From the NCBI RefSeq assembly GCF_014529935.1, contig NZ_JACVFC010000002.1, positions 186,001 through 250,000 on the forward strand: 64,000 bases of DNA, read 5' to 3'. The position numbers and the translations under genes are program-made. This document shows, piece by piece, positions 1-9,661 of the stretch; the first letter of the stretch is position 1, and each line of letters starts with the position of its first letter. The notes beneath the pieces were generated by a model. It saw only the letters and a list, made by a program, of their open reading frames with translations. It did not search any database and had not been told where the DNA came from. Source of the DNA: Chitinophaga qingshengii (GTDB lineage Bacteria > Bacteroidota > Bacteroidia > Chitinophagales > Chitinophagaceae).

Positions 1-534
1 AGACCATTGGCTATTTCCAATATGCTGCGCAGTATTTTCGGCTTTTTCGGCATTTTCACCTGGGCGCTGGCGGCCACCTGTAATACGATGGTGAGCAATA
101 TCATCGGGCAAGGCAAAGAACACCTGGTATTCCGGATTATCAAGACCATTGCGATGATCAGCCTGGGTTGCGCGACGGTGGTCTGTATACTGGTGAACCT
201 GTTCCCATACACCCTGCTGCATATTTATACCAACGATGCGTCACTTATCACCGCAGCCCTTCCGTCTATCCGGGTAATTACCCTTAGCACACTGCTGATG
301 GCGATAGCGGCGGTCGTGCTCAGTGGCGTGACCGGCACCGGCAATACCCGTATGAACCTGCTTACCGAATGTACAGCGGTAGTGGGTTATCTGGTGTACT
401 GCGATATCGTGATTGAAAGAATGCGTAGTCCGCTGCACCTGGCCTGGGGCGCAGATTTTATTTACTGGATACTGATATTCGGCATGAGTGCCTGGTATCT
501 GAAAAGCGGTAAGTGGAAAGGTAAAGAGATTTGA
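1..534 (+). CDS. MATE family efflux transporter, C-terminal part (5' end outside window)
   Basis: The reading frame is open from the first base, so the N-terminus lies upstream of the window. The visible 177 or so residues hold four to five hydrophobic helices with the MATE-like segments TMVSNIIGQG and GVTGTGNTRMN. Proteins of this family export drugs or metabolites in exchange for Na+ or H+ at the inner membrane. The stop codon directly abuts the stop of the convergent TPR gene, with no spacer for a terminator. The family call is from overall pattern; the substrate cannot be told. Confidence 0.8.
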   Translation, partial: RPLAISNMLRSIFGFFGIFTWALAATCNTMVSNIIGQGKEHLVFRIIKTIAMISLGCATVVCILVNLFPYTLLHIYTNDASLITAALPSIRVITLSTLLMAIAAVVLSGVTGTGNTRMNLLTECTAVVGYLVYCDIVIERMRSPLHLAWGADFIYWILIFGMSAWYLKSGKWKGKEI

Positions 535-1290
535 TTACTGCAGATCGTCCAGCATTTTTTTGCAATCTGCTTTGATGCTGGCATCATCTTCATAAATACT
601 GCGAAGAGACAGTGCTTTTTTCAGTACTTCAATGGCTTTGTCCTGCTGGTCGTCTGCTTTATAGGCGCGGGCCAGTTCGTAATAGTTGAGCAGGAAAGAA
701 GGGTCCAGCTGCCGGCATTTTTCGTAGTTGGCGATCGCATTTTTCAGAGAACCATCCGGCAATCCGCCGAAAAGCATTTTGGCTGCGCCCCTTTCAAATA
801 CATTCAGGTTAGCCACTTCATAGTTCCATTTACCGAGTACGTGATAAGCCTGTGCCAGGTTGGGATTGAATTTGATGGCCAGTTCGGCATATTTTTTCAC
901 ATCTTTGGAGGCCGCTACCTTTTCCCTGGCGCCGGAGATGAGGGCCATACGTCCCATGGCGACTGACATGGCGAGGTTCGCATCCGCATTATTGGGATCT
1001 ATTTTCAGCGCTTGCAGGGCGTATGTTTTAGCCTGATTAAAATAGTTTGTTTTAGCGCTTTTATCTTTCTGCCGATTACCGATGCGGGAGCACATCTGGC
1101 TCGCCTGGTTCAGCGCCCTGATTTCATTGGGTTGTATCTTCAGTATTTCCTTGTCTTTATCCAGTGCGGCTTCTTCCTTCATTTGTAGTTCCAGCTGCTT
1201 TGCCTGTTCCACCATTTCATCCACTGACTGGGCTTTTGCGAACAAAACAGAACAAAGCAGGAATGAAATTGTAAGCATCCGTTTCATCAT
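535..1290 (-). CDS. Secreted TPR-repeat protein
   Basis: This 251-residue protein has a signal peptide (MKRMLTISFLLCSVLFAKAQ) and then helical tetratricopeptide repeats. Recognisable repeat units include ALQALKIDPNNADANLAMS, LAIKFNPNLAQAYHVLGKW and a C-terminal unit near YYELARAYKADDQQDKA. TPR arrays bind other proteins, here probably in the periplasm. The start gives MM before the Lys/Arg; the second Met is equally possible. It is convergent with the MATE gene and seems monocistronic. No specific function can be assigned. Confidence 0.8.
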   Translation of the reverse strand: MMKRMLTISFLLCSVLFAKAQSVDEMVEQAKQLELQMKEEAALDKDKEILKIQPNEIRALNQASQMCSRIGNRQKDKSAKTNYFNQAKTYALQALKIDPNNADANLAMSVAMGRMALISGAREKVAASKDVKKYAELAIKFNPNLAQAYHVLGKWNYEVANLNVFERGAAKMLFGGLPDGSLKNAIANYEKCRQLDPSFLLNYYELARAYKADDQQDKAIEVLKKALSLRSIYEDDASIKADCKKMLDDLQ

Positions 1291-1385
1291 AGGACTGGTT
1301 TTTAGCAGGGTAAGAAATACATGATTTACTTATTGCTATAAATCTACGGAAAATTACAAATAATTAGCGCGGGCAGACGGGGATT

Positions 1386-1736
1386 TTAGTATTCCTTTTC
1401 CAGCGATACCAGGGAGTTGCGGATGCTCGCGCCCATGGGCGGGTTGAGTTTCCGGAGCGTAACAATGCTGTGCCGGATCGCGGGATACCGTTGTTTGAGT
1501 GTATCGGACAGGGCATATACCACTTCTTCCAGCAACGGTTTCGGTTGAGCCATCACCGTTTTAGCGATTTCATAGATCCCCTGGTAGTTGACCGTATCTT
1601 CCAGGTCATCTACGGCCACGGAGCCGGGTATACGAACAGATATATCGAGGAGGAAGTCGTTGCCGATCACGGCTTCTTCCGGGTAAAGGCCATGATAGGC
1701 GCGGAAGGCCGCTTGTTCGAGGGCAATGGTCAACAT
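1386..1736 (-). CDS. folB: Dihydroneopterin aldolase
   Basis: The 116-residue length and the sequence fit FolB, which cleaves 7,8-dihydroneopterin to 6-hydroxymethyl-dihydropterin and glycolaldehyde in folate synthesis in the cytoplasm. Typical features are the N-terminal strand MLTIALEQAAFRAYHGLYPEE with the family's Y/F-H-G-x-x-x-x-E pattern, DTVNYQGIYEI in the middle, and a C-terminal KLNPPMGASIRNSLVSLEK strand. It is a small single-domain enzyme. It lies downstream of trxB on the same strand, but a 15-bp palindrome sits between them, so it probably has its own transcript. Confidence 0.88.
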   Translation of the reverse strand: MLTIALEQAAFRAYHGLYPEEAVIGNDFLLDISVRIPGSVAVDDLEDTVNYQGIYEIAKTVMAQPKPLLEEVVYALSDTLKQRYPAIRHSIVTLRKLNPPMGASIRNSLVSLEKEY

Positions 1737-1802
1737 TTGGGAATTTTGGAATTTAGTTATGTAGATATTTGATTATGTTATATTGCTTAACGCTCCTGAA
1801 TC

Positions 1803-1837
1803 ACGAATTACGAATGAGGGTATCATTCGTAATTCGT
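1803..1837. repeat. Intergenic palindrome, ATTACGAAT type
   Basis: Two 15-base arms (1803-1817 and 1823-1837) are perfectly complementary around a 5-base loop. The arms are made of ATTACGAAT words also found at 27372-27420 and, as direct copies only, at 54215-54244. The element lies after the trxB stop and before folB, so it could end trxB transcription on the minus strand, although no clear T-run follows. Confidence 0.75.
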
Positions 1838-1911
1838 AATGGTTGTTTTTGATTCTGTTTGTAGATAACTACTGATAACGAAAACATTTTCAATTCGTCA
1901 TTCGTCATTGA

Positions 1912-2859
1912 TTATTGGTGTTCTTTGGCGGACAGGTATCTTTCTGCATCGAGAGCGGCCATACAGCCACTGCCGGCGGCAGTTACAGCCTGACGGTAGA
2001 TTTTATCCTGTACGTCGCCGCAGGCGAATACGCCTTCGAGGTTGGTACGGCTGCTACCGGGAACGGTTACGATATAGTCTTGTTCATCCAGTTCCAGGTA
2101 TTCTTTGAAGATAGCGGAGTTAGGCTGGTGGCCGATCGCTACGAAGAAAGCGCTGACAGGGATGTCTTTTTTCTCGCCGGTCTGGTTGTTGCGTACGCGG
2201 ATAGCTTCTACTTTTTTATCGCCCAGTACTTCATCTGTTTCGGTGTTCCAGTACACGATGATGTTGGACGTTTTGAGTACGCGGTCCTGCATTACTTTAG
2301 AGGCGCGCATTTCATGTTTACGCACAAGCATATGTACTGTGCTGCACATTTTGGAGAGGTACAGTGCTTCTTCGGCGGCGGTATCACCGGCGCCTACGAT
2401 GGCCACCTCTTTACCACGGAAGAAGAAACCGTCGCACACAGCGCAGGCAGAAACGCCGCTACCATTGAGTCTTTGTTCAGAGGGTAGTCCCAGCCATTTG
2501 GCGGAGGCGCCGGTAGCGATGATGATCGCGTCGGCAGTGATTTGTTTGTCCTCGTCGATGGTTACTTTATACGGTTGTTGGCTGAAGTCTACGGAAGAAG
2601 CCATACCGTAGCGGATATCAGCGCCCATACGGGTAGCCTGTTTTTCAAAGTCCACCATCATTTCCGGGCCCTGGATACCTTCCGGATAACCGGGATAGTT
2701 TTCCACTTCGGTGGTGATGGTCAGCTGTCCACCGGGTTGAATACCCTGATACAGTACTGGTTTAAGGTTGGCTCTTGAGGCATAAATAGCAGCGGTATAG
2801 CCGGCGGGGCCGGATCCGATGATCAATAAATGCACATGTTCTTGTTGCTTGTTTTCCAT
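1912..2859 (-). CDS. trxB: Thioredoxin-disulfide reductase
   Basis: This FAD enzyme uses NADPH to reduce thioredoxin in the cytoplasm. At 315 residues it has the family's normal length. It shows the N-terminal FAD fold IIGSGPAGYTAAIYASRAN, the redox-active CAVCDG pair (a common variant of CATCDG) around residue 137, the NADPH-binding VAIVGAGDTAAEEA, and the C-terminal FAD motif GVFACGDVQD. Its start lies 18 bases after the DUF4249 stop, so the two are probably cotranscribed, though no functional link is obvious. Confidence 0.95.
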   Translation of the reverse strand: MENKQQEHVHLLIIGSGPAGYTAAIYASRANLKPVLYQGIQPGGQLTITTEVENYPGYPEGIQGPEMMVDFEKQATRMGADIRYGMASSVDFSQQPYKVTIDEDKQITADAIIIATGASAKWLGLPSEQRLNGSGVSACAVCDGFFFRGKEVAIVGAGDTAAEEALYLSKMCSTVHMLVRKHEMRASKVMQDRVLKTSNIIVYWNTETDEVLGDKKVEAIRVRNNQTGEKKDIPVSAFFVAIGHQPNSAIFKEYLELDEQDYIVTVPGSSRTNLEGVFACGDVQDKIYRQAVTAAGSGCMAALDAERYLSAKEHQ

Positions 2860-2877
2860 ACTTTGTTTACTCTATAA

Positions 2878-3762
2878 TTATTTCCTGATAATAATTCTTT
2901 TATAGGCTACTGCGTATCCGCCCCAGTAACCGAGCGCGCCGGGCACATTTCCTATGATTTTAGTAGGAGATGCGAACGGGTTGCCGTTACTGTTGTAGGC
3001 AAAATCGAGGGCCCGCCAGAAGCTGAAGGTCGCCTTATCGACGTTACAGAATTTGACCGTTACCGTATCGCCTCCGTTAAAGTAGCCGTAAGTCTCCGGG
3101 TCCACGCGTTTGATTTTATCAATACCCGCGTCCAGGGGAATTTCAAATGTTGTGCCGTTCACTACCTGGTCATCGAAGGTTGAATTAGCTCCTGCCAGAA
3201 ATGGTTCCCTGTTACGCCGGGTAAAATACCGGGCGTAGTTACCGGGAGTGGCTGCATCCGTGATCCGGGCCCACAGGCGGGCTTTGAGGGTATCATCCTT
3301 TATCTTAACCCGTTGTGACCAGATGCTATCCAAATGGAAAGCATGCAGTGGTATAGTTGTCACCGATTCGTATGACTTATTGTCAGCAGTGATCTTTAAG
3401 GTATACCGGCTGCCGGTTTTCCCTTTAAAAACGGCGGAGGGCCTGGTGGTATCGGGTATATAGGCGAAAACGGCGCCTATTCCTGGTATTTGCACGATAG
3501 CTTCCTTCAGCGTCATACTGCGGGAGCTATCGGAAACGATCACCTGGGCGTTATGTACAAAGGAGTTCACCAGTGCGGCAGGATCTACTTTGGTGAAGTA
3601 GCTGAGACTGCGGGTGAGTACTACCTGCGGGTATTGGTTGGATTCGAATCGTCCTTCCACCACCAGCGATGCTTCTCCCTGTTGCGGATCGACGCTGATA
3701 TCCTTCTCGCAGGCGGAGAGGACTACAGCGACAGTCACAATGATCATCAGGAAGTTGCGCAT
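2878..3762 (-). CDS. DUF4249 family lipoprotein
   Basis: The 294-residue protein begins MRNFLMIIVTVAVVLSACEKD, a lipoprotein signal with lipobox LSAC, and continues as a beta-rich domain resembling the DUF4249 family of Bacteroidota outer-membrane lipoproteins, which often accompany TonB-dependent receptors. None is adjacent here. An in-frame start 45 bases upstream (3807) is unlikely because it lies inside the upstream terminator hairpin and before the promoter -7 element. The -7 element ends only five bases before this ATG, so the mRNA may be almost leaderless. Confidence 0.72.
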   Translation of the reverse strand: MRNFLMIIVTVAVVLSACEKDISVDPQQGEASLVVEGRFESNQYPQVVLTRSLSYFTKVDPAALVNSFVHNAQVIVSDSSRSMTLKEAIVQIPGIGAVFAYIPDTTRPSAVFKGKTGSRYTLKITADNKSYESVTTIPLHAFHLDSIWSQRVKIKDDTLKARLWARITDAATPGNYARYFTRRNREPFLAGANSTFDDQVVNGTTFEIPLDAGIDKIKRVDPETYGYFNGGDTVTVKFCNVDKATFSFWRALDFAYNSNGNPFASPTKIIGNVPGALGYWGGYAVAYKRIIIRK

Positions 3763-3767
3763 GTTTG

Positions 3768-3796
3768 CAAAAATAAGGGGTGTTCTCAATATAAAA
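3768..3796 (-). promoter_or_regulatory. Promoter of the DUF4249-trxB unit
   Basis: On the minus strand TTTT (3796-3793), 17 bases, then TATTTTTG (3775-3768) match the Bacteroidota -33/-7 consensus TTTG/TAnnTTTG, with one mismatch in the -33 part. The -33 bases belong to the U-run of the preceding rpoD terminator. The expected transcription start, about 4 bases past the -7 box, lies next to the ATG at 3762. Confidence 0.6.
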
Positions 3797-3830
3797 ACAC
3801 CGGCCATGTATTTACAAGGCCGGTGTTTTT
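3793..3830 (-). terminator. Intrinsic terminator after the sigma factor gene
   Basis: Perfect 13-bp stem (3793-3805 with 3818-3830), GC-rich core CACCGGCC and a 12-base loop, flanked by A/T runs that give a U-tract in either direction. It lies about 80 bases past the rpoD stop on the minus strand. Confidence 0.8.
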
Positions 3831-3862
3831 ATAGATTAAGAGGATTTATATAATGATTTGGA

Positions 3863-3894
3863 GATTTTTGATTTCCGTATTGAAATCGAAAATC
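3863..3894. repeat. Short A/T-rich palindrome, GATTTTTGATTT type
   Basis: Arms 3863-3875 and 3882-3894 pair with one mismatch. Similar GATTTTTTGATTT words occur in the palindromes near 9504 and 56389. It lies directly after the rpoD stop codon. Confidence 0.5.
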
Positions 3895-3908
3895 GGAAAA
3901 TCGGAATA

Positions 3909-4766
3909 TTATCCCAGGTAGGATTTCAGGGCGCCGCTATAACGGGCTTTCTGGAGCCTTTTGATAGCGCGTTCCTTAATTTGCCTGATTCTTTCTTTGG
4001 TCAAATCGTACTTCTGTCCGATTTGTTCGATTGTTGCGCCGTTTTCACCATCCAGACCGAAATAGGCATTCACAATTTCCGCTTCGCGGGGGCTCAGGGA
4101 TTTTAATACCCGGCGTATTTCCTCGCGGAGGGAATCTCTCATCACGTCATCGTCGGTAATATCTCCACCTTCCAGCAGGTCTCCCATAGCTACGTCTTCA
4201 GCTTCATGTACTGGTGCGTCCAGTGACATATGGCGGGTGTTGCTCTGGAAAATGTTGTTAATTTCCGATTCAGACATTTCCAGGATTTCTGCGAGTTCCT
4301 CGGTAGAAGGTTCACGCTCGTTTTCCTGTTCAAATGCCATGTAAGCTTTGTTCGCTTTATTATAGGTGCCAATTTTGTTTTGTGGCAGACGAACAAGACG
4401 ACCTTGTTCGGCCAATGCCTGCAGGATGGATTGGCGAATCCACCATACTGCATAAGAGATGAATTTGAAACCTTTCGTTTCATCGAAACGTTGCGCTGCT
4501 TTGATCAGGCCTAAATTACCTTCATTGATAAGGTCGCTGAGGCTAAGCCCCTGGTGCTGATACTGCTTGGCAACAGAAACCACGAAACGTAAGTTTCCTG
4601 TAGTCAATCTTTCAAGAGCCTTCTGATCGCCCATTTTTATGCGCTGCGCCAAAACGGTCTCCTCCTCAGGTGTTAACAAAGGGATCTTCGAGATTTCCTG
4701 CAGGTACTTTTCTACCGCCTGCGAATCACGATTGGTGATCTGGGTGGCAATTTTAAGTTGCCTCAT
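3909..4766 (-). CDS. rpoD: Primary RNA polymerase sigma factor (RpoD/SigA type)
   Basis: The sigma-70 factor of 285 residues directs RNA polymerase to housekeeping promoters. Region 1.2 starts at SQAVEKYLQEISKIPLLT; region 2 holds NLRFVVSVAKQYQ, DLINEGNLGLIKAAQRFD and FISYAVWWIRQSI; region 3 begins near LVRLPQNK; and region 4 holds LSPREAEIVNAYFGLDG with the helix-turn-helix TIEQIGQKYDLTKERIRQI. Region 1.1 is absent, which is normal for the short Bacteroidota primary sigma factor and fits the -33/-7 promoters seen across the window. It has a long leader with its own promoter and two downstream hairpins. Confidence 0.95.
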   Translation of the reverse strand: MRQLKIATQITNRDSQAVEKYLQEISKIPLLTPEEETVLAQRIKMGDQKALERLTTGNLRFVVSVAKQYQHQGLSLSDLINEGNLGLIKAAQRFDETKGFKFISYAVWWIRQSILQALAEQGRLVRLPQNKIGTYNKANKAYMAFEQENEREPSTEELAEILEMSESEINNIFQSNTRHMSLDAPVHEAEDVAMGDLLEGGDITDDDVMRDSLREEIRRVLKSLSPREAEIVNAYFGLDGENGATIEQIGQKYDLTKERIRQIKERAIKRLQKARYSGALKSYLG

Positions 4767-4888
4767 ATGAAAAATTGTATTGGTTTATAAATAAGAATAA
4801 CAGCGGAAGAAATATTTTGTTTGAATTTTTTATTTAATTAACTTACAAAATTTCCAGCACTTTTATTCGTTTGTTTTTATTTAGCCTG

Positions 4889-4920
4889 CAAAGATCGTGC
4901 TAACCCACCACTCTACCAAA
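4889..4920 (-). promoter_or_regulatory. Promoter of the primary sigma factor gene
   Basis: On the minus strand TTTG (4920-4917), exactly 20 bases, then GATCTTTG (4896-4889) match TTTG-N20-TAnnTTTG with a single mismatch. The predicted leader of about 120 nt is A/T-rich. The rest of the 329-base gap 4767-5095, between the divergent rpoD and threonine aldolase genes, shows no gene or strong hairpin, and no clear promoter for the aldolase. Confidence 0.6.
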
Positions 4921-5095
4921 TCCTTCTTTCTGACGTCTTCGCTATAACAAAGTACAGTTTAATAACGATATTTTATAGTGCTTTAGTCCTTGTTACCACA
5001 CGCTTTATGCAAATTTTAACAATTGATAAATAATCATTATTAAATTAGCATCTTAACTAATTTATAGTCAAAGTCATTGCAAATTTTTCAATCAT

Positions 5096-6115
5096 ATGAT
5101 AGACTTTCGCAGCGATACTTTTACACGCCCCACCCCTGGCATGTTACAGGCCATGTTACAGGCCGAAACCGGGGACGACGTTTTTGGTGAAGACCCCAGC
5201 ATTAATAAACTGGAAGCCATGATGGCAGACTACTTTGGCAAAGAGGCAGCCCTTTACTGCCCTTCCGGCACCATGAGTAATCAGATCGGCATCAAAGTAC
5301 ATACGTTGCCGGGGGACGAAGTGGTTTGCAGCAACCTGGCCCATGTGTATATTTATGAAGGCGGCGGCATCGCTACCAACTCCTATGCCCAGGTACAAGC
5401 TATCGAAGGCGACCGCGGTATGATCACCGCAGCCCGGATAGTAGCTGCCATTAACCCCGACGATGTACATAAACCCCGCACCAGCCTGGTATGCCTGGAA
5501 AATACCTCCAACCGTGGCGGCGGCTGCTGTTACGACTGGGAAGAAGTACTCCGTATCCAAGAGGTTTGCCGCCAACATAAACTGGCGCTGCACCTGGACG
5601 GCGCCCGCCTTTTCAACGCCATCGTGGCTACCGGACAAGATCCAAAAGACTATGGCCAGGTATTCGACAGCATTTCCGTATGCCTCAACAAAGGTATGGG
5701 CTGCCCTATGGGTTCTGTACTCCTCGGCAGCGCCGCCTTTATCAAAGAAGCCCGCCGCATCCGTAAAAGACTGGGCGGCGGCTTACGCCAGGCCGGCTAT
5801 ATGGCGGCTACCGGCATCTATGCCATGGAAAACAATATCCAGCGCCTGGAAGAAGACCATCAACACGCCAAACAAATTGCACAGGCCCTGCTGGAAAAAA
5901 CGTTCATCGGTCATATGCTGCCGGTGGAAACCAATATCCTCATCTTTGAAGTGACCGGCGGCGAATGGACACCTAAAAAACTGACCGATCATTTCCGCAA
6001 GGAAGGTATCCTCGTCATGGCCATCTCCCCTACCCAGGTGAGAATGGTGGTACACCTGGACATTACGCCTGACATGGTGGCAAAAACCTGTCAGGTGATT
6101 GCTGAAACAATGTAA
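5096..6115 (+). CDS. ltaE: Low-specificity L-threonine aldolase
   Basis: This PLP enzyme of fold type I (339 residues, typical length) splits L-threonine or allo-threonine into glycine and acetaldehyde. It begins with the family hallmark MIDFRSDTFTRPTPGML and has the aldolase segment EAALYCPSGTMSNQIGIK. The PLP lysine is in SVCLNKGMGCPMGS, and LHLDGARLFNA precedes it. It is transcribed away from rpoD and ends in a hairpin terminator before valS, so it is probably a single-gene unit. Confidence 0.93.
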   Translation: MIDFRSDTFTRPTPGMLQAMLQAETGDDVFGEDPSINKLEAMMADYFGKEAALYCPSGTMSNQIGIKVHTLPGDEVVCSNLAHVYIYEGGGIATNSYAQVQAIEGDRGMITAARIVAAINPDDVHKPRTSLVCLENTSNRGGGCCYDWEEVLRIQEVCRQHKLALHLDGARLFNAIVATGQDPKDYGQVFDSISVCLNKGMGCPMGSVLLGSAAFIKEARRIRKRLGGGLRQAGYMAATGIYAMENNIQRLEEDHQHAKQIAQALLEKTFIGHMLPVETNILIFEVTGGEWTPKKLTDHFRKEGILVMAISPTQVRMVVHLDITPDMVAKTCQVIAETM

Positions 6116-6152
6116 GGTCCTCCTATATAAAGACGTTTATCTCTCCCAAAAG

Positions 6153-6178
6153 GTGCATCCCCGGATGCACTTTTTTTT
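6153..6178 (+). terminator. Intrinsic terminator after ltaE
   Basis: Stem GTGCATC (6153-6159) with GATGCAC (6164-6170), tetraloop CCCG, then eight T residues (6171-6178). Confidence 0.85.
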
Positions 6179-6262
6179 CGTACAAAAACCGTTGGTGCAA
6201 CCATACCGCAGCCTATACCGGGAAACAGTCATTACAGGGCCATTAATATTCTGTCCGCATTA

Positions 6263-6294
6263 TTTCCTTCTCTGGTCAATCTCCGTTATTTTTG
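6263..6294 (+). promoter_or_regulatory. Promoter of valS
   Basis: TTTC (6263-6266), 20 bases, then a perfect TAnnTTTG box, TATTTTTG (6287-6294). The expected start near 6298 leaves a leader of under 10 nt to ATG 6307 or about 18 nt to ATG 6316. Confidence 0.6.
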
Positions 6295-6306
6295 CAGACT
6301 TATATT

Positions 6307-8961
<2,655 letters not shown>

Positions 8962-8968
8962 TTTTTGC

Positions 8969-9006
8969 AATCGCCCGGTCGTTAGTATACCGGGCGATTT
9001 TTTTTA
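8969..9006 (+). terminator. Intrinsic terminator after valS
   Basis: An 11-bp stem (8969-8979 with 8989-8999), core CGCCCGGT/ACCGGGCG, followed by a T-run to 9005. Confidence 0.88.
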
Positions 9007-9019
9007 TCCTATCACTATC

Positions 9020-9505
9020 ATGCTGAAACACCTGTCCGCATTCATTTTCCTGTTGTTAATGGTCAACATGGCTACCTGGGCGCAAGCCGGGAAAAAGCCT
9101 GCACCTGCCACCAAAGCGACGCCGGTTACCAATAAACGGCCTGCAAAATTGCGCAGCAGCTGGGGACTTTTCCTCAGTGACACCCTTCCTAAAAGCCAGG
9201 TGGCAAAACTGCTGGATTCCGCACTGGTAGTCCGCGACGAAAAAAATCACCTCTATACGGTGATCTCTTTTGCTTTCACCTACGAACAACACCAACCTTA
9301 CCTCAACGATACTACCGGCATGCCCGCTGTTTATAAGGATTACACCGGTGATAACTTTAAGACCAACCGTCTCCCTGCACTCTGGAACGCCCGCTTAAAA
9401 CAGGACCTGCAAACAGGGGATGTATTATATTTTGACGATATTCTCATCGAGTATGCACCGGATAAGTTATATAGGGCGCCTTCCTTGCGGATTGAGGTGA
9501 AATGA
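9020..9505 (+). CDS. Secreted protein of unknown function
   Basis: The protein is 161 residues. A signal peptide (MLKHLSAFIFLLLMVNMATWAQA) is followed by a basic, proline/threonine-rich linker of about 20 residues and then a compact mixed domain (from RSSWGLFLSD to the end). I do not recognise the domain. The export signal and linker suggest a periplasmic or surface protein. It begins only 14 bases after the valS terminator and is convergent with the large propeller protein; a tandem repeat starts within its stop codon. Confidence 0.65.
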   Translation: MLKHLSAFIFLLLMVNMATWAQAGKKPAPATKATPVTNKRPAKLRSSWGLFLSDTLPKSQVAKLLDSALVVRDEKNHLYTVISFAFTYEQHQPYLNDTTGMPAVYKDYTGDNFKTNRLPALWNARLKQDLQTGDVLYFDDILIEYAPDKLYRAPSLRIEVK

Positions 9506-9625
9506 TTTATGGATTTTTTGATTTATGGATTTTTTGATTTCGTTTGATGACATAAGCGATTCAGGCTATCGAATCACAAAATGGGAAAGACCTAAGCGAT
9601 CAATTGCTTAGGTCTTTCCCATTTT
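9504..9625. repeat. Tandem repeat plus long palindrome between convergent genes
   Basis: Bases 9504-9540 are two and a third copies of a 16-base unit, GATTTATGGATTTTTT. Downstream, 9578-9597 and 9606-9625 form a perfect 20-bp stem, core GGGAAAGACCTAAGC, with an 8-base loop and A/T ends. The stem lies between two convergent genes and may end transcription from both sides. Confidence 0.75.
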
Positions 9626-9661
9626 ACTTGCTTATATGAAACGTGAAAATCAGAAAATCGC

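Noticed and set aside
4767..5095. tRNA or small RNA between rpoD and ltaE
   Set aside because: No cloverleaf or CCA-type end was found; the sequence is A/T-rich leader and promoter.
9504..9540. Possible CRISPR-like tandem repeat
   Set aside because: The copies are directly adjoining with no spacers and only two and a third units long.
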